Positions 10,891-22,435 of a stretch of DNA of 64,000 bases are shown here, piece after piece. The notes under the pieces were generated by a model. The model was not told where the DNA came from. It saw only the letters and a list, made by a program, of their open reading frames with translations, and did no database searches. Made by a program: the position numbers and the translations under genes. The DNA comes from Mytilus californianus (taxonomy: Eukaryota; Mollusca; Bivalvia; Mytilida; Mytilidae), in contig NW_026262734.1 of assembly GCF_021869535.1 (NCBI RefSeq), forward strand, positions 96,725,285-96,789,284. The letters run 5' to 3'. Numbering within the stretch: position 1 is the stretch's first letter; every line of letters starts with the position of its first letter.

Positions 10891-11460
10891 ATTCAAAGTC
10901 AATGAACCATGGCATGACTGAAGGTGCAGTATCAAATAACCTCCATGGAAATCAGAAATGCCAATGCTTATAAAACTGCATACCAAATATCATTGACCTA
11001 TTATAAGTTGTTCCCTTTAAACAAACCTAAACCTAAACTTTAACTTGTAAACTATGTAAAAGTTTAAAAGTCAATGAACCATGATGAGGGGGATTGGGAG
11101 GGGCCATTTTTTTCCATGGAAATGAGACATGCAAATGCCAATACATCTGAATACCAAATATCATCTACTCAACATTAGTGGTTCATCTTAAGCTGATCTA
11201 ATATCAAACTTCAACATTCAAACTAAACTATGCCAATTCAGTCAATAGACTGAGGGGGTGGGACCTAATAATCTCCATGGAAATGAGTTATAATGCTAAT
11301 AAATCTGTATACCACATATCACTGACCTACCACTAGTGGTTCCCTATAAACTGACCTTATCACAAACTAATACATTGTTGACGCTGACACCGAGACTGGA
11401 AAAGGCACGCCTATGTCTCGCTTTTTCAACTTTGTCAACGTGAGACAAAAATTGGTACTA
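10891..11460. repeat. Diverged three-module repeat ending in a TGTCTC hairpin
   Basis: About three units share 'gtcaatgaaccatg', 'ctccatggaaat' and 'taccaaatatcat'. The block ends at 11411-11448, where TGTCTC and GAGACA can pair. A similar end occurs near 62876-62921 (TGTCTCGCC and GTGAGACA). Confidence 0.45.
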
Positions 11461-11589
11461 CACTAAACTATGTAGATGGTTTCTGTGTTATTGAACTGCT
11501 GTCTTATAGACATATCAGCCACATATTTTCTATTCAAACAAATCAGAATGGTCATGATGGTGTCCATAAACTTTCAAAGAGGTTTATTC

Positions 11590-11905
11590 AGGTTAACCAC
11601 GAGAAAAGGGGCAGGCTTGCACATTTTTGTGTGAGTCAGGAGCCTGTAGGTCAGTGGTTGTCGTTGGTTCATGTTGGTCATATTTGTTTTTTGTAAATTG
11701 TTTGGTTATAAATTAGAATGTTAGTTTTCTCAATTGAATTGTGTTTTGTATTTTTTATGTCAGGGCCTTTTATAGCCGACTATATGGCATGGATTTTCTC
11801 ATTGTTGAAGACTGTATGATTGCTTATAATTGCTTACATCCACTTCATTTGAACTTGGGTGGATAGTTGTCTCATTGGAAATCATACCACATCTCCTTAT
11901 TTTTA
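11590..11905 (+). repeat. Retroposon-like repeat, copy 2
   Basis: Same family as 49500-49835: 'gtcaggagcctgtaggtcag', then 'gttgtcgttggttcatg', then 'gggccttttatag', then 'gttgaagactgta', ending at 'ccacatctccttattttta'. No protein is recognisable. Confidence 0.55.
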
Positions 11906-12458
11906 TAAAGCAGTTTTGCTAGTTGATGGGGCCCTTATTTATCATATGTGGTTACTGTAAGCAGCAAGCATCTATCCAAGAAATCCTGATTATACTTAAT
12001 AGTTCAAATAAATGCCATAGCTGTTCAACAGTTAGGGTTTCACTGTTGGGTTGTTACTTGGTATACATTTGTAATGTATACTGCAAATTCAGAAATTATT
12101 GCTAGGTTGTTATCAATGTGAATAATGCGACTGCGTGAGAATTGCAATAATAAGAACCCACATTATGATATCTGATATATACATATCTGTATGCAGCTTT
12201 TCCTGAAATCGCAATTTAAATTAATCTCAAATTTTGGTTGGATATATCAAATTCGCGATTATAAATGCTAGCAATAATTTCTGAATTTACAGTATTCTAT
12301 TTTGTGTCTATAACTCAAAATGTTACCTACTTGTGAAACAGTAACAGTTATATTCTGAATTTGAACATTCTTTACTGAAGTCATTAATTGGGCATAAGAA
12401 TAAAAGAAGCATTAAATAATCAACGAAAACATAACTTTATATCCATCAGTTTAATAAC

Positions 12459-12505
12459 AAATAACATTATAACAAATAACAAATAACAAATAACAAATAA
12501 TTTAC
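12459..12505. repeat. AT-rich simple repeat (AACAAAT)n
   Basis: About six iterations of AACAAAT/AACATTAT-type units. Confidence 0.8.
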
Positions 12506-12689
12506 CACAAATGAGGTAATTTCTTTACCAGTAACAAAAAAAAAATAGTGCAGAAAAATTAATAATTCCCCAAAATTTCAAAAGCGGATCAAAACATAAA
12601 TGCAAAATACATGAATAAAATTCATTGTTGCTATGTCACTTGCTTAATAACATAACATGAATGTTAAACAACCTTTAACAATAATAAAC

Positions 12690-13149
12690 AAGAGGCCCAT
12701 AAGAGCCTGAATCACTTACCAGTTTATCTAACTATTATAGTTTATGAAGTAAAAGGCAAAAACTTGAAAATTAGTTAAAAGTTGTCATTTAAGGGCAAAA
12801 CTTATAAAAGTTGTCATCCAATTTTTAAATAGGTCAAATTCATATTTTTTGTAGATCTTCTATTGCTGATCTTTTCTGTTTGTTAAAAGTTTTTACTTAT
12901 CTATTATAGTTTTGTGAGATAATACTTCTTGGTAAAAAAGTTGTAATTTTAGAGCAAATACTACTATCATGACTATTGAAGTACTCATCTGGGAACTTTG
13001 GTAAAAATGAGAAGTAGATTGACCTTGACATTCTGAGCATTTTTTTCAAAAGTCTATTTTGAGCTCTGGCAAGAACAAATACACAACTTTCATACTAGAT
13101 ACCCTAAAGATACTTTAACTCGAGTTTGACTGAAATTGGTTCAGTAGTT

Positions 13150-13186
<37 letters not shown>

Positions 13187-13200
13187 AAGTTAACAAAAAC
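12690..13200. repeat. Dispersed module family, partial copy, with poly(T)
   Basis: Begins 'aacaagaggcccataagagc', like the module starts at 47444 and 56108. It contains a 'gtagatct' block and ends near 'ttcagtagtttcaaa', followed by about 32 T residues (13151-13182). It is a diverged single-module copy. Confidence 0.55.
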
Positions 13201-14098
13201 AATGCATGCCAAGAGATAGGATCATAGCTATCTTTATTGTTTTATTACACATATTTTAACAGTAATGATAGGCATGTTAATAAGGATTTTTATTGTAATC
13301 TATTCCAATTTAACAAATACTACCGGTAAACAGTATTCTAATTCTTCTCTGTGCAACAGGGCATTACTCTTGGATTTGTCAACAGACCAAGATGCCCTAC
13401 TTTTATGCCCATCTTTATGTTACTATCTTACAATAAAGTTTCATGAACATCTGATGAAGCATATTGTAGCAGCTACATCCACATAGTATAAAACAAAATC
13501 TAAGGTCAAATTGGCATAACTCTAAGGGTTGTCAAGGGACCAAGATGTCCTTTGAAAGTATCAAAGGAATTCTAAGAGTGATAAGATCTTTTAATATGGT
13601 GTATAAATTCATGACACAAAATTCTTCATGAACTTGACGAAACAAAAGGGAAAGTGTTATTGCTGTTCTTCATGTTAAAGTTCAGGGTTCTCATTAAGGC
13701 GAGTCTATTAGTCCTAGATTGTAAAATGTTGTATCAACTGAGCAATCATTTCATTATATAGCAAAAGCTTAAAATTAATCTTAATTTGATGTCATGGTCT
13801 TGTTCTATTTTGTCATGGAAACTGTATAATAAATTAAACAGCAATACAATTTCCTCTTCTCACTGCTGAAAATGATCAGTCCCGGGACTTGCATTAAAAA
13901 ATCCTTACTGAGAACCCTGAAGTTACGTTGAAACCTTCAACATAGAGCAAAATCTTGTACATCATTGCGATTATAAAATAGCCTCTCTTTGCTAGATGTC
14001 AACAATGCTACTATCACTATCAGTGCACTAAATAATACAGATGTTGGGTAACTCTGACAGGTAAACTAATATCAACAAAGAAATCTTATAAACACTGC
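13201..14098. other. No gene seen; diverged repeat-like sequence
   Basis: Contains stretches such as 'aacagaccaagatgccct' and 'gtcaagggaccaagatgtcc' that look like an old two-unit repeat. No coding or RNA signal is supported. Confidence 0.35.
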
Positions 14099-14106
14099 AA
14101 TTATTT

Positions 14107-15407
14107 CAGGGTTGGCAAAAACCCGGGTTTCATGAGTATTGCCCAGCCCAGTGGAAAATACTGGGAAAACCCGGGTTTAACTGGGTTTTACCGGGTAATG
14201 CTGGGCAATACTGGGTAATATGAAATACTGGTCAGAATTTTAAAGAGGATTAATCACAAATGCAATACATTAAAGATTTTTATAAAAATAAGATATACTA
14301 TTTTAAGCTAACTTGTTTGAGAGTCTTAATATAAAGTGTATAAATCATGAGAAAATATTAATAATTCAGCAACTCTAAGTCAAGTGTACATGAAGACACA
14401 GAAGACAAATGTGAAAAGCTTTTCTTAATAATCCTCCTTAAAATCTATCTTATTGCCATTCTGTCTAGATTGGTCTAAGTGTTGACTTAAAGTCGAAAGA
14501 ATTCATTTTATTTTTTTAATAAATATAAGTAATATCAACAATTAACAATTATACATGTATGTAAGGAAAATTACTTTCAAACATTTTTTGTTCATTACTA
14601 AAAATGTTTACTAAGTTTAGCATATGTTTATGTACATCAATAATTAATAAGTAACTAGATATCATTGAGATGGGAGCCATCTCTGTGGGCCCCGCTGTGA
14701 ATAATGTGTGGTAAAAAATTTGTATCTTTATCATTGGACATGGGGTTGTCAACTGAAACCAGTTTTTAACCTTGACCTTTGACCTAGGAAGTTGTACATA
14801 AATTATGTCACACCCTCTGGTGTTGGTTTATATACATGTCGAGTATAAACTTTGAATTCATAACGGTTCTCTAGATATAGAGCGGACACAATTTGTTACG
14901 GACGGACGGACAGACTGATCACCATAGGGCGTCCGCCATTCGGCACGGCCCTAATTATTCAGATAATTTAAACAGATTTGTTTATATAACAATAATCAGC
15001 CTTTTGATTTCTATAAGTGTTCATGGCCTGTCCCCTTAGGGCGTTTATTTAGCAATATGATTGTATAACTATTAAAATTTACAATTCACTTGACTTAAAC
15101 ACTGAATGAAATGCATTTTTCAAAGTTTCAAATTGGATTATTGAACATGTTGAAACAAAGCTTGAAAATTAACAAGGCATATGGAGAAAAAGAAAAAAAT
15201 GAATTTTCAATCTTCAGGAATGACTCTCAATCATGTCAATGATTATCTGTATAAAATGTATATATTTAGCTATAATACTATTAAACTACAACAAGTCTTT
15301 ACAATTTTGTGTAAAAATAAGCTTGAAAAATCATATTACCCAGTATTGCTCAGTATTACCCATTTCTGGGAGTATTGCCCAGCCCGGGAAATACTTTGCC
15401 AACCCTG
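14107..15407. mobile_element. Non-autonomous hAT element with 8-bp target duplication
   Basis: Ends are CAGGGTTGGCAAA and TTTGCCAACCCTG, and the 8-bp AATTATTT is repeated at 14099-14106 and 15408-15415. Sub-terminal ACCCGGG and GTATTGCCCAGCCC motifs recur near both ends in inverted and direct form. CAGGG-type ends and 8-bp duplications are diagnostic of hAT. Within 1301 bp there is no transposase frame. A separate repeat appears inserted at about 14655-14955, containing 'gacggacggacagactgatc' and ending 'cggcacggccctaatt'. Confidence 0.9.
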
Positions 15408-15415
15408 AATTATTT

Positions 15416-16436
15416 GCCTGACAATCTCAAAATACAGTAAGAATAACATACATTTAGACAACCATGGACACTGTGTATCCCTCTATACCAGAAAATTACT
15501 GGTAGTGTACAGTATATTGAAACTGGTGTACTCACTACTGGGAATTGGAATATTAAAATAGTCCAGACAGACATCAAACACAACATTTAACTTTCAATTT
15601 GGGGGTCTTATTCACTCAAATTTAATGCTATAAGGAAGGTTATCAATGTTGTAAGAGTTCCCAAATGCTCATATAAGGACTTTGTCATGTTCTATTGGGA
15701 TATTTTTCAAAACTATTTCAAACTTATTTCATCAGTTAAAATTTTATCCAGTTTTAATAAAATTGGGCTAAATATGATGGGTGGTTGCTGGGCACAATTT
15801 TTAACATAACAGGTTTGGTTCAACATACATGACAAATATGACAGGCATGACATTTTAGATTTTTACATCGCGATGACCGTGAGGTCATTTCGATGTATTG
15901 CTATCGCCTAAATATCCATTATGCAAATTAGTTTTGGGTTTTCAACCGATCTATAAAAATTATAGATCCGCGGTCACTTATCTAGTGCAAAATAACATTA
16001 CTTATCGCTTGTTTCAAATTCATTTTTTTAATGGATACTCCTATAAATATTTTTATTAAAACACAAATTAATAATATGAAAATGTGTTGTCGTTAGTTGT
16101 ATATATAAAAGTAAAAAATCATTGATGATATAAATGCACACGTACCGAAAAATTGTGTTAAAGCTTACGGAAGAATATCTCAAGAACGTTTTGCGACACT
16201 CCCGGCAAGGACCGATAACTCTGTTATTTGTTTTGCGGGAAAATATGAATGGCTTCTCATATCCAAGCTTTTAGAAAAATCGATTTTTTTACAGAAGAGT
16301 GTCCACCATGCACTTGCACTGCACTATAATTAGAATAGTAGAATAGAATGATATACATTGATATATAAATAGATGAAAATTATATATACATGCAACCGTA
16401 TATTAATATAATATATAACAACAAACCAGACGTGTA
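15416..16436. other. Intergenic; no gene supported
   Basis: Contains a small inverted motif around 'gatctataaaaattatagatc' (about 15948-15968). A slightly GC-richer patch (about 16140-16230) resembles neither a gene nor a recognised repeat. Confidence 0.35.
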
Positions 16437-16482
16437 TACTCTGACACTATTATCATATTAGTATAATAGTCCCAGGTATACT
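16437..16482. repeat. Imperfect palindrome with the GGGACTATTATACTAA half-site
   Basis: TTAGTATAATAGTCCCAG at 16458-16475 is exactly one arm of the perfect 36-bp palindrome at 22326-22361. The other arm here (ACACTATTATCATA) is diverged. Confidence 0.6.
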
Positions 16483-17007
16483 GATTTGTATCACTACAAT
16501 ATAATAGTTATTACGGTGCGGTTGAATTTCCTGTCATTTATTCATCATCCATGCACGAACTTGTATCAGAAAAAAATATATCTCTGTAAATTAACCTCAG
16601 TTTCAGGTATAGAGATGTGATCTATTTCTGTGACATGTGCTTTTGACCATCCACAAGAACCTGCGGTCATCCGATGTTCAGTACTTCAGTACTTTGATTT
16701 TTTTTTACTAAGGATATTTGGTCATGGGTAAAAAAATGACATTAGATATATTCATGTGTAAATGGTTATAGATCACTTGTTTAGAACTAAATTAATACTG
16801 AACAGTTTGAATCCTTATGTAATAAAAAAAAACAGCAGCGTCAGTTAGTGTATACATAAAAAAAATCTACTTTTTGAAGTTTAAATCCCATCAATTTAAA
16901 CTAAAGTACATTTTGATGTTAAGAGTAGTACACTTATCAATAAGTCTATCATTTAAACAATTTACAATAAAGAGTTCCAAAACAGTAACACTGCAGTACT
17001 TGTTGAT

Positions 17008-18876
17008 TCATTTGTCACCCTCAGAGATCAATTTCACAAAAAAAGCATTGTTTGGCACAAGTTCATTACCTTTTCCCAAATTCCTGAATTTATGATCCTT
17101 TGGGCTAATCTTTGTCACTAGCGACAGTTTCGTTTGACTTTTATTGAAGCTATGAAACCCAATAATCTCACACTTATCATACTTATAAACAAGTGGTTCT
17201 GAAAATGCCATATGAATACACTTCTTCTTTGGATGCATAACTTGGATACCATCTTCCATCACCAAGAACAGGTTACCATGCTGATCAATTGTAACAGCAC
17301 TCAAACCATATGGGCTATATGACATGCTTTCGGTGCCATCTTCTTTTGAAACATATAGTGTGTTATTGAACAATCCCCAAAATGTGTTGTTAGGTTGTGC
17401 AATGAAGGAATCAAATTGCAAGCGGAAATCCAATTCCTGAACACAGCAACCGAGAACATCAAACACAGATAAGCAAATGTTCTCTGCATTTTCTTGAGTA
17501 TATAGAAAAATTCTTTTGCTATGAGAACCTAATATTACTTTACCGGTATCACAGTAAGAAGTATAACCATAATTGATAAGATTTATAGACCCCATTTTTT
17601 TCATTGCTGCTTTGCTTGCAAATAACATTTCCCTATTCAAGATTTTCTGATAGACAATTACTACTCTATCTGAATTCTGAATAGATGATATACCATATAT
17701 CTTAGCATCATCATACATAATTCTATCAAGTGAAAAGAAACGGTACTGCTGCAAATATTTCATGTCTTCATCATATTTAATAAGCTGTAAGACTGTTTTG
17801 TACTTTCCACTGACAACCAATCTGAGTACACCCGCTATCAGTATATAATTATCATCTGTAACTGTGGCACATTGTACATCTAAAGACATATCATCTACTC
17901 TTTCATTTTCTGTAAGGAAATCTTTAGGATCAATCCGTTTTTCTTTTTCTAATGTGAGATTTGGAAAATCTTTGCTTTCAGTTCTAGATAAGCTCTCATC
18001 ATGATTAATCAAACCTTCTTCACTTAATGGATGTGTAACTTTTTCACAGTTGACTGACAAGTATCCTAATGATTTGATAGCCTCTATTTCATGACTGGCT
18101 TCATGCAATTCAATATTAACTTTTGAATTAAGAGGTATTTTCTGCAGCATCATTTCTCTTTCTCTCTGTTTCTTTGCCTGGTCTTGAACAAATGAGTATA
18201 TCTGACATTCAGAACCATTGGCAGTTACAAATTCTAAGGCAGTCTGATCAGATCTGACTTCCTTCTCCATATTCATCAGTTCTATTTTCTCCTTTTCTGA
18301 CTCTTCTTCTCCATCTTTATGCACATCTGCAAGTTCACTCAACAATGTTTTTTCTAAATCATCTATATGCTGAATAAACTTAGATTTGATATTGGATATT
18401 TCCTTCTTTATTTTCTGTACTTTATTTTTCAACACTTCTTTTGACACTTTTCTTTCTTCAATAATTTTGTGACTAACTTTTGCCATTTCCTTCAAATCAT
18501 GGCCCAATTTTTTCAGCCAATCAGATTGCTTGATTCCCTTTGCTGCCCTGTTTAGATGACAGACATTTTTACAAGACTTATGACTTGTTTGGAAGCATTG
18601 ACGACAACAGATCACATCATGATCTTTGCAGACAACATCTTGCTGTAGGTCCTGATGCAATTTGCAATTAGATATGGACAACATTTCATAATATTCAGAG
18701 GATATTTGTTCCGTCATGTCTATAACATGATGGCTTCCAGTAAGTTTAATTGCTTGGTGATCCTCTAAACATTTATTACACAGACCCTCTTCACAATCAC
18801 TGCACCAACTTGTGGATTTGGATTCCACATCCCGTCTACTGCATGGGTTACAATGCATCATAAAATCTTCCACCGC
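17008..18876 (-). CDS. TRIM-like B-box / coiled-coil / propeller protein, intact
   Basis: One long coding exon. A 3' splice site (TTGGTGTTTCAG) precedes 18876, so the upstream in-frame extension to 18906 is probably intron. The first ATG in the exon is at 18861-18859 (617 residues to the TGA) and is conserved in the paralog at 58.6 kb; an upstream exon may add residues. First zinc B-box: CNPC, then WCSDCEEGLCNKC, H and HH. Second B-box: CKLH, CKDHDVICCRQC, H. A coiled coil follows over roughly 130 residues (KLGHDLKEMAKVSHKIIEE and on). The C-terminal 300 residues have repeated short hydrophobic strands with DGTESMSYSP and DQHGNLFLVMEDG motifs, like NHL-type or other beta-propellers. No RING finger is visible in this exon. 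Family members are often ubiquitin ligases or immune regulators and are expanded in bivalves. Function here is inferred only. Confidence 0.85.
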   Translation of the reverse strand, partial: AVEDFMMHCNPCSRRDVESKSTSWCSDCEEGLCNKCLEDHQAIKLTGSHHVIDMTEQISSEYYEMLSISNCKLHQDLQQDVVCKDHDVICCRQCFQTSHKSCKNVCHLNRAAKGIKQSDWLKKLGHDLKEMAKVSHKIIEERKVSKEVLKNKVQKIKKEISNIKSKFIQHIDDLEKTLLSELADVHKDGEEESEKEKIELMNMEKEVRSDQTALEFVTANGSECQIYSFVQDQAKKQREREMMLQKIPLNSKVNIELHEASHEIEAIKSLGYLSVNCEKVTHPLSEEGLINHDESLSRTESKDFPNLTLEKEKRIDPKDFLTENERVDDMSLDVQCATVTDDNYILIAGVLRLVVSGKYKTVLQLIKYDEDMKYLQQYRFFSLDRIMYDDAKIYGISSIQNSDRVVIVYQKILNREMLFASKAAMKKMGSINLINYGYTSYCDTGKVILGSHSKRIFLYTQENAENICLSVFDVLGCCVQELDFRLQFDSFIAQPNNTFWGLFNNTLYVSKEDGTESMSYSPYGLSAVTIDQHGNLFLVMEDGIQVMHPKKKCIHMAFSEPLVYKYDKCEIIGFHSFNKSQTKLSLVTKISPKDHKFRNLGKGNELVPNNAFFVKLISEGDK

Positions 18877-18906
18877 CTGAAACACCAAGTTTATTTTTAT
18901 TGACAT

Positions 18907-19536
18907 CTGGTGATGTATTATAGTGATTTTGCAAGTTGGTATTGAACATTTCTAAAGGTCGCAGGTAAATATAAATGAGACATCAGTTTGAAGGTCGTCT
19001 GCCATACCCCAAAGATCACAGATCAGATTTGACCATTTATGAGCCACATTGATAGAACTAAAAATTATCACGTTTCAATTTTGGACTGTAAATTATAATG
19101 GTTTTCTGTATCTTGTGTAAAATTCTTTTCCTCTGTTATATCATCTGAGTATGCACCAATCTCAAGTTGTTTTTTTATGAATGAGTTACACCGGTTGACC
19201 TGAGGTCAATCAGCGTAAACCACTTCATCAAACAATCAGTCCTTCTGTGGCGTAATGACATAAGCGTTGTGATATAGGAAATTCTGGGAATGTGCATGAA
19301 TTTCGAAAGTCGTTTATATACTTGAAGTCATAGTGCCCAGTTACTATTTTATGGCCACTAAGTTCCTGAACTATGTATGCTGATCCAAGATTTTGATAGA
19401 GGGGGCCCTGACAAGCCAACATTTGGAGTGATACTTGTAAAAAGTAGACTCTATGCATTTATTATATATGTAGCTCCATAAGGACCCACCCCTCAAAAAA
19501 AGAAATCCACCTCTGCTTACGCCTTAGCCCCATATA
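18907..19536. other. 5' flank/intron of the TRIM-like gene; no gene seen
   Basis: A non-coding 5' exon of the TRIM-like gene is expected somewhere upstream of 18876 but cannot be located. There is no repeat with clear ends. Confidence 0.35.
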
Positions 19537-19877
19537 TATGTTGTTTGTGCTGTATTTAGACCCCTCTAACAAGAAATTTGTTTTGCATGCACACGTATAA
19601 AAATTGCGGTTTTTATTCAATTTAGACTTGTATATATATATATATATATACATGATATATACGAGTCTAAATTGAAAACAACGTTCAAACCTATGATTGC
19701 GTTGGATAAAAACCGCAATTTTTATACGTGTGCATGTAAAACAAATTTCTTGGTAGAGGGGTCTAAATACAGCACAAACAATATTTTCCAAAAGACCAAA
19801 AAAGTGAAAAGTATATTTTAACAAAACGCATTTGACTAACAGGTCGAACAACTGATGTTCTTAAACCCTGCTGACTG

Positions 19878-19909
<32 letters not shown>

Positions 19910-20180
19910 TTTTATTTGGCAATCGCCAATGGCAGTCAGCAGGGTTTAAGAACATTTGTTGTTCGACCTGTTAGTCAAATGCGTTTTGTTAAAATGTACT
20001 TTTTTCACTTTTTTTGGTCTTTTGAAAAATGTTGTTTGTGCTGTATTTAGACCATGTAGACCCCTCTAACAAGAAATTTGTTTTGCATACACACGTTTTT
20101 ATCCAATGCAATCATAGGTTTGAACGTTGTTTTCAATTTAGACTTGTTTATATATTTATATATATATATATATATACAAA
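19537..20180. repeat. Nested palindrome with (TA)n loops
   Basis: Two arms of about 215 bp, 19663-19879 and 19931-20146, are inverted copies around a centre holding (TA)n and a small 'ggcaatcgccaatg' stem. A third copy of the outer part of the arm lies at 19537-19630, in inverted orientation to the first arm and separated from it by another (TA)n. A further (TA)n follows the right arm. The right arm has lost about 14 bases present in the other copies. No coding function is apparent. Confidence 0.85.
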
Positions 20181-20437
20181 CCTTAAAGGGATTATATTTG
20201 TTAGTCTAAAAACAATATTTTACCTCTTTGAAAGGTGGACTGTCTTAAAAAATCTTCATATTTCCTTATTCTGTAATCATACCTTTTACATCTGAAATAT
20301 ATTTATAAATAATAATATTGTTAAAAGAAGTACAAATAAGACTGCATAGTTGGAAGGAAGAAAACTACATAATATATATACTAATAGACTTTAAACTAAG
20401 TTTAAACCATGTATACTAAACACGAAGGTTTTCCAGA

Positions 20438-20625
20438 AGACAAGATTGCACACACTGAAATTTCTCACCTCCTTAGTTAAAAAAATACTTATGATTGAAT
20501 TTTTGTTGATAGTCCGTAATATGAATGTTTTACTACAAGTACCACACATACTTAACATAATCAATGATTTGTGAAAATGAGGTCATGGTCAGTTGAAGGT
20601 GTATTTATAAGCATCCATTAATGTG
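20438..20625 (+). repeat. AGGTCA-rich dispersed repeat, truncated copy
   Basis: Begins 'attgcacacactgaaatttc' and includes 'gaaaatgaggtcatggtcag'; it ends after one unit. Confidence 0.6.
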
Positions 20626-21267
20626 CGGACTCTTGAGAACTTGTCTCGGTGATGTTACTTGGTTGTTATGGTGTCTGATATAATCCAGAATAGTGACTGG
20701 TACTTTTCTATGCAAAATCTTAAACAGGAGCAAGAGCTGATTCTTTTCTAAATATATATCTGCTAGGGTTTGCCAATCATGATTCTGTAAGATGTTGGTA
20801 TATATATTCATGGATATGCTAAAATTACAATGGGGACATCTCTTTGGTTAACACTGGTTAATGTGGCAATCCTGGTGTTCTTTTAGCTTTTGATGTTATC
20901 TTGGTTATATATATCCAAGTTCCAAATTCATTTTCTGACAGTTTTAAACCAAGGTATTGGTCATGCTGAACATTTTAAAGGTAATCAATGCCCAATCATG
21001 TTGTAGTTCTGTTTTTGAAATACCTATTGGTAGATAACCAGCTATCATCAGAAATATATATGCTGTTTTCTCAAATTTTTATTCTTTTGAAAGGAATTGT
21101 ATATATAAATTTCAAAAGCAAGTCTTAAAACACTAAGTTTTCAAAAATCGAGGACATCATTAAGCAATGATGTCATGTCCCCACGACCATTCAATTTACA
21201 GGCATTTCCCTATCTTAATTATAATATAAGATAACAAGTGAAACTGCGAGCTACTGCTCACTGATGA
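20626..21267. other. No gene or defined repeat seen
   Basis: AT-rich intergenic sequence. The open frame at 20605-20811 on the - strand shows no family features. Confidence 0.3.
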
Positions 21268-21631
21268 TACCCCCGCCCAAATATGCAAATGATGTAAGCA
21301 GGAAGTTGTTGAGTGATGAATCTGAAAACGCATCACACAGTATAGCTGACTCATATAAACCCTGAAACAAAATTTCAGAAATCCTTGTAATGTAGTTCCT
21401 GAGATAAATGTGACGAAAATTTTCAAATACTTGGATGTCATGTGTAAAATGATGTAAGTGTTCGGTAAACAAGAAGTTGTTGAGTAACGAATCTGAAAAC
21501 GCATCACACGGTATAGCTGACTTATATAAACCCTGAAACCAAATTTCAGAAATCCTTATGATGTAGTTCCTGAGAAAGATGCGACGAAAAATTTTCATGG
21601 GACGGACCCCACTTTTTTAAAGCGGGGGTAT
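21268..21631. mobile_element. Short element with ATACCCCCGC inverted ends and two internal modules
   Basis: Ends are ATACCCCCGC and GCGGGGGTAT. Inside are two tandem copies, about 170 bp apart, of a module containing 'aagttgttgagt', 'gcatcacac' and 'ccctgaaac'. A fragment of the same module lies at 2390-2545. It is non-coding; the class is undetermined. Confidence 0.6.
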
Positions 21632-21865
21632 AATAAATATTCTTTATTTAAAGAGGGTTACACATGATATAATCAAACAGGTGAGGGTAACTGGGCTCTA
21701 TCAAGACATTTATACTACACAAGTCTCTGCCTAAAGCATGAAACTTTTGCAGGATGGAAGGTTCTCAAAATAGAAGAATCAGCTAACTTCTGACCCATTC
21801 TACAAGTTGCACAGCATCTTAATGCAGCTGTTGGCATATCTCTCGAAATGTGGAAGGTTCTGTTT

Positions 21866-22145
21866 AGGAAACAACCACTTCAAGGGGGGAGAGGGGATGT
21901 CTTGAGTCAGAAATTTTTTCCGCGCACTGCACAAACATTTTTTTTTTGTTTTTTGACGCTATCAATCAAATTTTTTTTTTCAAATTTTAACAGTATAAGG
22001 TATGGGGAAAATCTGGATTCAGAATATTTTTTTTTGTCATCTGCTTGACCACAATATTATATTTTTTTCACCAAATTGGGGATCAGAATATTTTTTTTAG
22101 GAAAAAACCATAACCCCCCCCCTCGAAGTTAAATGGTCGTTCCCT
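21866..22145. mobile_element. AT-rich MITE, 'GGGAACGACCAT' family, copy 1
   Basis: Inverted ends (GGAAACAACCACTTCAAGG left; CTCGAAGTTAAATGGTCG right). The interior has T-runs with 'ggggatcagaata' and 'tctggattcagaata' motifs. Other copies are at 27582, 46269 and 55148. Confidence 0.65.
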
Positions 22146-22325
22146 TATAAGTCATTGAATAGTTGTTTTTTAAGTATAAATAGTAAAATAAGGGACTGTA
22201 ATTTGTATCAAAGTCGATAAATTCACACAAAACAAGGTATAACAAAGCATAGTAGTGTTAAGTCCAAAAAATATACAGTGCAAACAATGCAAGAAAAAAT
22301 TCTCAAATTATGTACCATGTGTACC

Positions 22326-22361
22326 CTGGGACTATTATACTAATTAGTATAATAGTCCCAG
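22326..22361. repeat. Perfect 36-bp palindrome
   Basis: The 18-base arm CTGGGACTATTATACTAA is followed immediately by its exact complement, with no spacer. GTACC occurs on both outer sides. Confidence 0.9.
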
Positions 22362-22435
22362 ATGTACCCAAGTGCCTGTGATTTATACTACTGATTATTA
22401 GTAGATGTCATAATATTTAAAATCAACAGCAATAA

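Noticed and set aside
18877-18906. N-terminal extension of the TRIM-like protein
   Set aside because: It lies upstream of a good 3' splice site shared by the paralog, and the extension residues are not conserved between the two genes.
19462-19851. 129-codon - strand open frame
   Set aside because: It is palindrome sequence with (TA)n translated as Tyr-Ile repeats.
21196-21598. Two overlapping - strand frames of 103 and 115 codons
   Set aside because: They are translations of the two-module ATACCCCCGC repeat.
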